From Minicystis rosea (GTDB taxonomy: Bacteria > Myxococcota_A > Polyangia > Polyangiales > Polyangiaceae): DNA of 64,000 nt. Numbering within the stretch: the first letter of the stretch is position 1; every line of letters begins with the position of its first letter. This document shows, in pieces, positions 44,160 through 51,780 of this stretch. The notes under the pieces were generated by a model, which searched no databases, was not told the DNA's origin, and was given only the letters and a program-made list of their open reading frames with translations. Both the position numbers and the translations under genes were made by a program. Location of the stretch: contig CP016211.1 in assembly GCA_001931535.1 (NCBI GenBank), positions 15,825,501 through 15,889,500 on the forward strand, read 5' to 3'.

Positions 44160-44285
44160 CTATTGCTTGACGATCCGGACGATGTTGCCGTCCCCCTGCA
44201 TGGTGACGTAAACGGCGCCGGCGTCGGCGGCGATGTCGAAGGGGTTTTGCCCCGTGGCGATGGTGTCGATCTTTTCTCCGCCCTT
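44160..44285 (-). pseudogene. 3' remnant of a beta-propeller-like protein gene
   Basis: About 40 codons remain, reading GEKIDTIATGQNPFDIAADA followed by a typical last propeller blade and a natural stop. Such strings end secreted propeller proteins of myxobacteria. Upstream sequence does not continue the fold and I see no start. Probably left over from a deletion. Confidence 0.5.
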
Positions 44286-44391
44286 GGGTCGGTCGGTTCG
44301 GCAGCGGTGGAAGGTCGCTGCGCGGGGCGCTCGACGCGCTGGCCCTGACACGCGGGCTCGTCTGCGCGAGGTGGGGATGGTGTCTTCGCGA

Positions 44392-44712
44392 TCAGGCGGT
44401 CACGCCTTCGGCTTCGAGCGCGGAGCGCACGGAGGGGCGCTCCGTGAGCCGGCCCATGTCGTCGCGCAACGGCGCTTCGAGCTCGCTCTTCACGACCTTG
44501 CCGAAGATCCGCAACGCGAAATAGGCGTCGGCGATGGCGAACGCGTCACCGTTCAGGTAGCGGTTCGAGCCGAGGGGCGCCTGCAGGAAGGCGACGCGCG
44601 ACGTGAGCCGGTTCGTCGCCCAGCGTTTGCTGTCTTCGCCGACGCTCGGCACGACCGTGAACGGAGCGAAGCCCTTGTGCAGCTCCGTCGCGATGAACTG
44701 AAGGAGCTCGTT
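44392..44712 (-). pseudogene. 3' part of a glutathione S-transferase gene, 5' end deleted
   Basis: About 107 codons of the helical C-terminal domain of a GST: ELLQFIATELHKGFAPFTVV, then LGSNRYLNGDAFAIADAYFA and the normal end. The thioredoxin-like N-terminal domain, with the glutathione site, is absent. At 44712 the match stops abruptly, exactly where a LysR fragment begins on the other strand. Confidence 0.7.
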
Positions 44713-45250
44713 GCCGTCGCCGTCGAGCTGACCAGCGCTCGCGTCGATCCGCTGCGCGACGGCTTCGACGTGGCGCTCCAGCTCGATCCGCCCGCGAGCT
44801 CGTCGCTCGTCGCGCGCAAGGTGGGCGCGCCGATGGAGTACTGGCTCCTCGCGAGCCCGCGCTACCTGACGGAGCGCGGCGCACCCGCGCATCCGCGCGA
44901 GCTCGCCAAGCACGCGTGCCTCGTGATGGGCACGCGGCAAGCCTCGACGACGTGGAGCTTCACGCGAGGCTCGTCGCGGCAGTCGATCGTGCACCGGAGC
45001 GCGACCGCGAACAGTTGGCTCCTGCTGCGCGACCTCGCCGTCGCCGGCCGCGGGATCGCGCGTCTGCCGGACTACCTCGGCACGCCCGCGATCGCCGATG
45101 GCACGCTGCGGCCGGTGCTCGACGGGTTCTGCCCCACGCCCGAACAGATGTTCGCCGTCTACCCCCGAAGCCGCTACCTGCCCTTGCGGACCAGCGCCTT
45201 CGTGCTCGCGCTCAAGCGTCACCTCGACGTGTGGCCGGGTGCCTCGCGCA
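44713..45250 (+). pseudogene. 3' part of a LysR-family regulator gene, 5' end deleted
   Basis: About 175 codons covering only the effector-binding domain: VDPLRDGFDVALQLDPP, then YWLLASPRYLTERGAPAHP, LLRDLAVAGRGIARLPDYLG and FVLALKRHLDVW. The DNA-binding N-terminus is missing. The fragment begins where the GST fragment on the other strand ends. The open frame runs on to 45429 but the family match stops at about 45245. Confidence 0.7.
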
Positions 45251-45364
45251 GAACGCCGGACGTCGCGCCGAGGGGCGCCACACCGCGAGCACCTGAAACG
45301 CCGTCATGGCCACGCACACAAAGCTCGAGGCTCACGTGCGCGGCCGGCACCGCGCGCCCCCCAG

Positions 45365-45736
45365 CTACTCGATCGGGAACATCGTATTTCCGGAGGTCGT
45401 CTTGTCGGCGGACACTTCCTCCTGAATGACGTCCCAATGTTCCGCGAGGCGCCCGTTCACGACCTTGAAGATGTCGACGGCGATCATGGTTTTGTCGCCC
45501 CAACCAACGTAGCGGCCATGAACCATCACGAAGTCGCCGTCTTCGATGACCAGGCCGGCTTCATAGCGGAAGTCGGGCTTCAGGCTCGGGATCATCTTGC
45601 GGAAGAAGTCCGTCCCGTTCGGCATGCGCGGGTTGTGCTGGATGTATCCGGGATCCCAATACCGGTCGAGCGCAGTCAGGTCCCTGTTGATGAACAGTGC
45701 GGTCATGGCCGACGTGACGAGTTCTTTGTTGCTCAT
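45365..45736 (-). CDS. SnoaL-like polyketide-cyclase-type protein
   Basis: A 123-residue NTF2-like protein: MSNKELVTSAMTALFINRDL, YWDPGYIQHNPRMPNG, then VHGRYVGWGDKTMIAVDIFKV and AEHWDVIQEEV, the standard ends of SnoaL-like proteins. It is the last gene of a four-gene operon (SDR, alpha/beta hydrolase, crotonase-like, SnoaL). The ribosome site AAAGG is close to the ATG. The operon context suggests processing of a small hydrophobic or acyl compound. It is not closely similar to the SnoaL-like gene at 42560. Confidence 0.88.
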   Translation of the reverse strand: MSNKELVTSAMTALFINRDLTALDRYWDPGYIQHNPRMPNGTDFFRKMIPSLKPDFRYEAGLVIEDGDFVMVHGRYVGWGDKTMIAVDIFKVVNGRLAEHWDVIQEEVSADKTTSGNTMFPIE

Positions 45737-45788
45737 TTTTGCCTTTCGGAAATCTGGTTCGAGAGCGGCGCCGTGAATGGACCTCGGC

Positions 45789-46619
45789 TCAAGGATGCTC
45801 GTCGCGGAGGCCGAGGTACTCACCGAGCCGAAGCTCCACGTCGAGCCCCTTCCTCGCGAAGTGGCCGCCGAGCCGTGCGAAGCCGGCCTGAAATGCAGGT
45901 GCTGCCAATGACTTCGTGTACTCCTCGTACGCAGCGTTGAAGTCCGCGTCCGGAGGCAACGACGCACGGTTGATTTGGGCTTTCGCGGCGGCCACGACCG
46001 CCCTGTCGAACGAAGCGATGCGGGCTGCGAGCTCGTCCACGAACGTGTCGAGATCGGCGTCCGGCAGACATCGAGTGACCCAGCCGTAGCGCTCGGCGAG
46101 CTCGGCGTCGTAGTCTCGGCTGGCGAGGATCGCCTCGAGGCTGCGATCCCGCCCGATCAGGCGAGGCAGACGCTCGCTGCCACCACCACCCGGCAGGATG
46201 CCGGTACCGACCTCCGGCTGCCCGAACATGGCCAGCTCGCGACTCGCGTAACGCAGGTCGCACGCCAGAGCGAGCTCGTTGCCTCCTCCTCGCGTTCGCC
46301 CACGGATCTTTGCGATGCTCACGAAGGGCGCCTTCGAGAGGCGGATCACCAGGTCGACCCACGTCGGCATCACGTTCGGACCTTGCGTGAACGGGAACTC
46401 GGCAGCTCGTCGAAGATCGAAGTGATTGAAGAAGAAGCCTTCGGTGCCGCTCGTGAAAATGACGACCTGGAGTCGTTCGTCGGCCGACAGATCCATCACG
46501 ATCTCGTGAAGGCGTGCCACCGTCTCCGGCACGATCACGTTCGCCGGCGCGTTGGCGAAGGTGACGATGGCGATCTTCGGGTTCGACTTGTCCACCTCGA
46601 CAGTACTCTGCTCACTCAT
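45789..46619 (-). CDS. Enoyl-CoA hydratase/isomerase (crotonase) family protein
   Basis: A 276-residue crotonase-fold protein. The oxyanion-hole segments are VIFTSGTEGFFFNHFDL and IRGRTRGGGNELALACDLRY; the latter shows the GGG turn typical of the family. PEVGTGILPGGGGSERLPRL covers the region of the second catalytic Glu in hydratases, where Gly occupies the site, so the chemistry may not be hydration. It lies in the four-gene operon with 52-base gaps and an AAGGAG ribosome site. It may act on an acyl thioester or an ester-like substrate. Confidence 0.85.
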   Translation of the reverse strand: MSEQSTVEVDKSNPKIAIVTFANAPANVIVPETVARLHEIVMDLSADERLQVVIFTSGTEGFFFNHFDLRRAAEFPFTQGPNVMPTWVDLVIRLSKAPFVSIAKIRGRTRGGGNELALACDLRYASRELAMFGQPEVGTGILPGGGGSERLPRLIGRDRSLEAILASRDYDAELAERYGWVTRCLPDADLDTFVDELAARIASFDRAVVAAAKAQINRASLPPDADFNAAYEEYTKSLAAPAFQAGFARLGGHFARKGLDVELRLGEYLGLRDEHP

Positions 46620-46671
46620 GTTCGCTCCTTCGGGAGTGGGTGACGTCGCGCTCTCGTCTGCTGTGGCTGGG

Positions 46672-47526
46672 CTATCGACCGAGGAACCGATTCACGTCGG
46701 CCGCGAACTCCTCCGCGTACTGGAACAAGAAGGCGTGCCCCGCGTCCGGGTAGATGCGCAGCTGCGCGTTCGGAATGTGCCTGGCCAGCAAAGAGCTGTT
46801 CGCCGTCGGCACCATGATGTCGTTGTCTCCATTGGCGACCAACGTCGGCTGTTTGATCGCGGCGAGGCGAGAGAGCTTCGACGCGTCCGGGATTCCCCAC
46901 GTCGAGATCGCGGTCAGATGCGCGTTGACCGTGTCTCTGGTGACGGGGAGATCTCTGTCGATCTGACGCAGGCGGAGACGTTGGATGAACTCCCGCCCTT
47001 TGGCGCGACTCGACTCGGACTTCTCGAAGAAGATGGTGAGGATCGCGTCGGCGTCGATCTTCTCGCGCAGCGCAACCTCGAGCACCTCGGGCACGTACAT
47101 GTGCATGCCCTCGCCACCCTGAGGCCCCGTCCCCGCGAGGACCAGGCGCCGCACCTGATGCGGTCGCATCAACACGAGCTCCTGCGCCACGAAGCCACCG
47201 AGCGAGAAGCCCAGAAGGTCGATGCGCGGCAGCGCGAGCGCATCGACGAAGGCGATGGCTCCATGGGCCATCTCCGTGACCGTGTCAGGCGTCTTGCCGC
47301 TCGAGCCGCCGACACCGACGTTGTCGACCAGGATCACTTCGCGCTGCTCGGCGAGCGCGTCCACGAGCGCGGGATCCCAGTTGTCGAGGTTGGCTCGATA
47401 ATGAACGAAGCACACCAGCGGGGGCGCCGAGCCGCCGGTCCTTCCGAACCGTCGATAAACGTACTTCACCTCGTTGGATGCTTCGACTGCCAGATTCGCA
47501 GCGTTCGCTTGCCCGACCTTCGTCAT
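46672..47526 (-). CDS. Alpha/beta hydrolase
   Basis: A 284-residue alpha/beta hydrolase. The nucleophile elbow is GFSLGG (residues about 101-106), after VILVDNVGVGGSSGKTPDTV. The acid region is LVANGDNDIMVPTANS and the catalytic His lies in YPDAGHAFLFQYAEEF. The fold matches the haloperoxidase/BioH-type clan without further specificity. The ATG at 47526 has GGAGGAACG just upstream. It is the second gene of the operon after the SDR (76-base gap). It probably cleaves an ester or acyl bond. Confidence 0.9.
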   Translation of the reverse strand: MTKVGQANAANLAVEASNEVKYVYRRFGRTGGSAPPLVCFVHYRANLDNWDPALVDALAEQREVILVDNVGVGGSSGKTPDTVTEMAHGAIAFVDALALPRIDLLGFSLGGFVAQELVLMRPHQVRRLVLAGTGPQGGEGMHMYVPEVLEVALREKIDADAILTIFFEKSESSRAKGREFIQRLRLRQIDRDLPVTRDTVNAHLTAISTWGIPDASKLSRLAAIKQPTLVANGDNDIMVPTANSSLLARHIPNAQLRIYPDAGHAFLFQYAEEFAADVNRFLGR

Positions 47527-47602
47527 GATTCGTTCCTCCTCCACGTGGCGTTGAGCTTCGTTCCGAGTGGCTCGCGTTCGATTGCGACCAGGCCGAGGAG
47601 CT

Positions 47603-48313
47603 TCATTCCGTAGGCGCCGGCGGAGGGCGCAGATAGAGCCCCTGCGACAGTCCGGCTTTCACGATCTTGCTGAGGTCGTCGACCAGGATCTCGTCGGCAC
47701 CAGCCTCCACGCCGTCGAGCGCGCGTCGTGCGACCTCCTCGGGGCGGACCTTCGGCGCGGTGAGCCCACGCGCCATGTCGGTATCGATGTACCCGACGTG
47801 CAAGGCAGTCACCTGCGTGCCGTGAGGGCCAAGCTCGGCGCGCAGCGCATTCGTCAGCGCCCAAGCTGCCGCTTTGGAAGCGCTGTAGGTCGCCGTACTG
47901 GCCGGCGCCACCCAGCTGAGCACCGACAGGATGTTGAGGATCGCGCCGCCGCCGTTCTTCGCCAGAATGGGAGCGAAGGCTTCGCTCATCGCCAGCGGCC
48001 CGATGTAGTTCGTCTCGATCTCCTCGCGGGCGCTTGCGAGGGCTCCGCCGGCCAGGATTCCCCGCCCTCGGATGATGCCCGCGTTGTTCACGAGGAGCGT
48101 GACGTCGCCGAGCTGACGAGCCGCGGTCGCCACGGTGTCCAGCTTCGTGACGTCGAGGGCCACCGGCACGATACGAGCGTCGCTGCTCGGAGCAGGGGTG
48201 CGAGCCGCCGCGTAGACCTTGCTGGCGCCGCGCTCGAGCAGCGCCGTTGCGAGGGCAAGGCCGAGGCCGCGATTGGCGCCCGTGACGAGCGCGACCGAGT
48301 TCTGGAGCTTCAT
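47603..48313 (-). CDS. Short-chain dehydrogenase/reductase (SDR), operon leader
   Basis: A 236-residue SDR with the Rossmann motif TGANRGLG (11-18), LLVNNAG, catalytic Ser in ILSVLSWVAP, and YSASK for Tyr and Lys. It is the first gene of the SDR-hydrolase-crotonase-SnoaL operon and is divergent from the AraC-GlxA-type regulator at 48448, which probably controls it. It is a paralogue of the SDR at 40847; both end helices and the VDTEM/IDTDM loop match, suggesting one ancestral module copied within this region. Confidence 0.92.
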   Translation of the reverse strand: MKLQNSVALVTGANRGLGLALATALLERGASKVYAAARTPAPSSDARIVPVALDVTKLDTVATAARQLGDVTLLVNNAGIIRGRGILAGGALASAREEIETNYIGPLAMSEAFAPILAKNGGGAILNILSVLSWVAPASTATYSASKAAAWALTNALRAELGPHGTQVTALHVGYIDTDMARGLTAPKVRPEEVARRALDGVEAGADEILVDDLSKIVKAGLSQGLYLRPPPAPTE

Positions 48314-48447
48314 TGTTTTCCTCCTTGCGTGTGGAAGTCACGCAGAGGCGATGGTTCGGGCGCGATGCCCGGTGCAGCTTCAACATCGCAACCCGAGGCC
48401 GGATTTGCCACCGGCGGGATCGACAATATTCGGTCTATTCTGGTCAG

Positions 48448-49434
48448 ATGTTCGTACACCTGATCCTCGAAGGCTTCGCCGACAGCTCGCTGGGTGTGGC
48501 GCTCGACGTCGTCGGTACCGCGGCACACCTCAGCAGCTCCGGGCGCTCTCCGATGCCTCGCGGCGGGAAAACGCTGCTCCAGCGAGTGGTGTCACTCGAC
48601 GGCGAGCCGGTGCGTTCGGCAGCCGGGCGGAAGGTCGCGGTGGACGGAGCATTCAGCGTTCGCGACCTCCGCAAGGGCGATGTCGTCCTCGTGCCGGGCA
48701 TCTTCTCGGCGAGCGCGCGAACCATCGAGCAGCTCCTCGGTCGGGAGGATGTCCGCCGCGCCGCCGAGCTGCTCGCGAAGGTCGCCGGCAAGGGGGTGAT
48801 GGTCGCGGCGTCGTGCTCCGCCACGTTCGTGCTCGCCGCGTCGGGCGTCCTCGACGGGCGATCCGCGACGACGTCGTGGTGGCTCGCGCCCGAGTTCGCA
48901 CGGCGGTTCCCGAAGATCTCGCTCACCAGCGATCGCATGGTCGTCGACGAAGGGAAAATCATCACGGCGGGCGCGGCGCTGGCTCACGTCGACCTCGTGC
49001 TCGCGGTCGTCACGCGGATGGTGGGGCCTTCCTTGCCGCATCTCGTGGCGCGCTACCTCGTGCTCGACGAGCGGCCGTCCCAGGCTCGCTACGTCGTGCT
49101 CGAGCATCTCCGGGCGAATGACCCGGCGCTCCTCGAGGTCGAGCGGTTCATCATCAAGAACGTCGACCGTCAGCTCTCGCTCGATGAGCTTGCGCGCGTG
49201 GCTCGGGTGTCACCGCGGACGCTCGCTCGCCGCGTCCGCACGAGCCTGAGCATGACACCGCAGGAATTCGTGCAGCGCCTGCGCGTGGGTCGAGCGATCC
49301 ATCTCCTCGAAACCACCCGCGACTCGGTCGACGACATCGCCGCGCGGGTGGGCTACGCCGACGCTGCCGCCTTTCGCCGCGTCTTCCGCCGCTACGCGGG
49401 GGAGTCCCCTCGCCGGCTCCGCGGGCAAGGCTGA
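48448..49434 (+). CDS. GlxA-type AraC-family transcriptional regulator
   Basis: A 328-residue regulator. Residues 1-190 are a DJ-1/PfpI-like domain (MFVHLILEGFADSSLGVALDV; VVLVPGIFSAS; GVMVAASCSATFVLAASGVL; KIITAGAALAHVDLVLAVV), where the Cys in AASCSA is at the usual nucleophile-elbow position. The C-terminal 100 residues hold the two HTHs of AraC (LSLDELARVARVSPRTLARR; VDDIAARVGYADAAAFRRVF). It is divergent from the SDR-led operon. The ATG at 48448 follows AT-rich sequence at 48425-48446 that could hold its own promoter. Confidence 0.92.
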   Translation: MFVHLILEGFADSSLGVALDVVGTAAHLSSSGRSPMPRGGKTLLQRVVSLDGEPVRSAAGRKVAVDGAFSVRDLRKGDVVLVPGIFSASARTIEQLLGREDVRRAAELLAKVAGKGVMVAASCSATFVLAASGVLDGRSATTSWWLAPEFARRFPKISLTSDRMVVDEGKIITAGAALAHVDLVLAVVTRMVGPSLPHLVARYLVLDERPSQARYVVLEHLRANDPALLEVERFIIKNVDRQLSLDELARVARVSPRTLARRVRTSLSMTPQEFVQRLRVGRAIHLLETTRDSVDDIAARVGYADAAAFRRVFRRYAGESPRRLRGQG

Positions 49435-49941
49435 AAGCGCTCCAAGCTCGTCCTCGCTGCCACGTCCGCCACCGGCCTCACGCGGGTGGCTGTTGCGCCA
49501 GCCGACGCGCGAAGGGTGCTCCCATGCACGATGGGACTGCTCGAATCGAGGATGACGGCGCCGAGAGGCCGGGCACCCAAATCTTTATCCCACGGCGCGG
49601 AACGTAGGCTGTGGCGGTGGCTGGTACGGACCGGGTCCCCCGATGACAGATTGGACCGGGACCTCGGGTGACGGGTTCTATGTAGCGTGGATCATGGCTG
49701 TGGAGGAAAGATGTTGTCTTGATGGGATGTCCGTCGCGTGGTTCCTCGGGGCCGAGGTGGCTCAGGCATCGTTCGTGAGAGCGAGCCTGATGCGCGCGCT
49801 GCGAGCGGAGGAACGGAAGGGAGCCGATGTCTCGGCGCGAATCGGCGTCAGGTGGAGACGTGACGAGCGTGGATGGAGGGGCGAAGTTGGAGGGGCGTTG
49901 ACGAAGGGGCGAAGAGCGGTGCTCGATGACTGCGATCGTCG
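49435..49941. other. Intergenic, 507 bases, no gene found
   Basis: The space between the AraC-GlxA regulator end and the glycoside-hydrolase-like gene end, which converge. Open frames here have no family features. No strong hairpin was found. Confidence 0.5.
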
Positions 49942-51768
49942 TCACGTCCGGTTCGTCGGAGCGGTGCCGCCGGTATAGGCAACGAGGCTCTTGCGCGCCT
50001 CCAAGGTGAGCTTGATGCGATCCTCTTTGGTGTCCCAGCCGCCGTTGTCCTTGGGGATGTCCGGCCAGAGCATCGCGAGCTTGTAGCCCTTCGACTCGAG
50101 GAACTGGAGGCGTGTAGTGAGCGTCTGATCGGCGTCGAGATCGGGCCACATGTTGCCGCTGGTCTCGAGGCCGGCGTCGATCTCGCCGACGAACGCGCTC
50201 GTCTGGGAGAACGCGGGGAAGGGGGAGCGATCGACGCCGAACGAGCGGGCTTTGGGCTTGAGCCAGTTGGGGAGGAAGGTGCCTTTGGCGTAATAGTGGA
50301 ACTGCTTCATGTTCCCCGCGGGCAAGATGTTCAGATCGTCCGAGAAGCGATGGCCGACCGTCGACCGGAATCCCGCGCTCTCGATGCGAGAAATGGCACC
50401 TTCCAGGAAGCTCGTGAGCTCGCTCTGCTTCACCCGAGGGACGCGCATGCGGCCGCTGGGATAGAACTCGCGCATCACCCAGCCAGGCTCGTTCATCACC
50501 TCCCAGGCCAGGATGCTCTCCTTGCGGTCGGGCGTGGAGGCGGAGGCCGCGAGCAGATCGGCGAGCATGGTGTCGAAGAAGATGTCGCGCTTCGTCGTGC
50601 TGGTGATGAGCTCGCGCCGCCCGCCCGAGGCGAAGCGCTCGTTCTTGAGCAGCCCGGTGCCGTATTCGATGTGGAAGTCGAGGAGGGAGGGGATGAGCTT
50701 CATCCCGTGCTTCTTCATCCGATCGAGCACCATCCCGAGGTGGAGCTTGAAGCGCTTGTCGACACGGGTGGGCGGCGTGAAGACTCCATCCTCCGTCGGC
50801 GGCGGGCCGTAGGCGAGCCCGTTCCCGAGGATGAACCAGCGGATCACCTTGACGCCCATGCCGCTGAGCGCGGTCAGGTTGCGATCGATGTGATCGGCCC
50901 AAGCGGGCGCCGGGATTTTGTCCAGCTCTCCGTTCTGCTCCAGCTCGGCCTCCCGATCGATATCAGCCGCTTCCATGTGTGGATTGGGCCCGAAGTCGGC
51001 GCTGTGCCGGTTGTACGACCAGGGATAGTTGAAGCCGACCATCATCTTGCCCGGCGTCGCCGGCGCCGACGGGGCCGCCGTGCCGCCGTTGCCCGGCTTG
51101 GGGTCGTCCTCCTTTTTCGGCTCGTTCGCCGCGATGAGCTGGTAGCCACCCGTGACGAACGCGGTCTCCCGGGGCTCGCGGGCTGCGCTCGATGAATCGG
51201 CTGGCCGGGGCGGGAGCTGCTCGTCGTCGTGGAATCGGCGGATCCGCTCCCACTCGTCATCGAGATTGCCAGTCTCCTCGATGCCATAGGCGCGCTGGAA
51301 GGCGCGAATGTTGGCTTCGAGCGTGAAGCATGTCGAGTATCCGAGGTTGTGGAGGCGGCGGCGCGTGGCCTCCTCACGATCGAGCCCGGACAGCTCGACA
51401 TAGTAGATCTTGCGGAATGGATAACGCGGATCGAGAGGCGTATTCTCCGGCGCCCACTCGACCAGCACGCGCTCGGGGAGGCGGCGCCACTTCACCTCGA
51501 TTCGGCCCCCGGCGTCGGCCTTGGGGGTTGCGTCGTTGAGGAGGATGCCGTCCGCGAGCACGCGGCAGCGCGCTTTGGGCATGTGCCGCGCGTGCTCGTC
51601 GCAGAGGAGGATGGTGAAGGTTTGGAGATCGGGCAGGACCTCGTGTGTCTCGGGGCAGGTGCAGAATCCGACCGAGCACGACCAGCGCGGATCCGTGGCG
51701 ATGGTGTCTCGAGCGTCGACGTCTTCGTAGGGCCACGAGGGATCGCGGTACCGGTCGGGTTTCGGCAT
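49942..51768 (-). CDS. VgrG-operon cargo candidate: shared N-terminal module plus glycoside-hydrolase-like barrel
   Basis: A 608-residue protein. Residues of about 8-200 are the shared module: DPSWPYEDVD, CSVGFCTC, LLCDEHARHMPKAR, WRRLPERVLVEWAPE, and a peptidoglycan-binding-like stretch NLGYSTCFTLEANIRAFQRAYG. A low-complexity linker (about 205-235) leads to a catalytic domain of about 360 residues. It has a TIM-barrel glycosidase layout: VGFNYPWSYNRH, LSGMGVKVIRWFI, then ILAWEVMNEPG (acid/base Glu in NEP) and FVGEIDAG (candidate nucleophile Glu). It resembles GH5/GH39-like clan A enzymes, which cut glycans. It is the last gene of the four-gene operon, 12 bases after the metallopeptidase gene. 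No signal peptide is present, in line with injected or device-bound export. Confidence 0.75.
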   Translation of the reverse strand: MPKPDRYRDPSWPYEDVDARDTIATDPRWSCSVGFCTCPETHEVLPDLQTFTILLCDEHARHMPKARCRVLADGILLNDATPKADAGGRIEVKWRRLPERVLVEWAPENTPLDPRYPFRKIYYVELSGLDREEATRRRLHNLGYSTCFTLEANIRAFQRAYGIEETGNLDDEWERIRRFHDDEQLPPRPADSSSAAREPRETAFVTGGYQLIAANEPKKEDDPKPGNGGTAAPSAPATPGKMMVGFNYPWSYNRHSADFGPNPHMEAADIDREAELEQNGELDKIPAPAWADHIDRNLTALSGMGVKVIRWFILGNGLAYGPPPTEDGVFTPPTRVDKRFKLHLGMVLDRMKKHGMKLIPSLLDFHIEYGTGLLKNERFASGGRRELITSTTKRDIFFDTMLADLLAASASTPDRKESILAWEVMNEPGWVMREFYPSGRMRVPRVKQSELTSFLEGAISRIESAGFRSTVGHRFSDDLNILPAGNMKQFHYYAKGTFLPNWLKPKARSFGVDRSPFPAFSQTSAFVGEIDAGLETSGNMWPDLDADQTLTTRLQFLESKGYKLAMLWPDIPKDNGGWDTKEDRIKLTLEARKSLVAYTGGTAPTNRT

Positions 51769-51780
51769 CGATGGTCTCGC

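Noticed and set aside
45245..45364. A further small gene between the LysR fragment and the SnoaL-like gene.
   Set aside because: Short open frames there have no start with ribosome site, no family motif and no conserved context.
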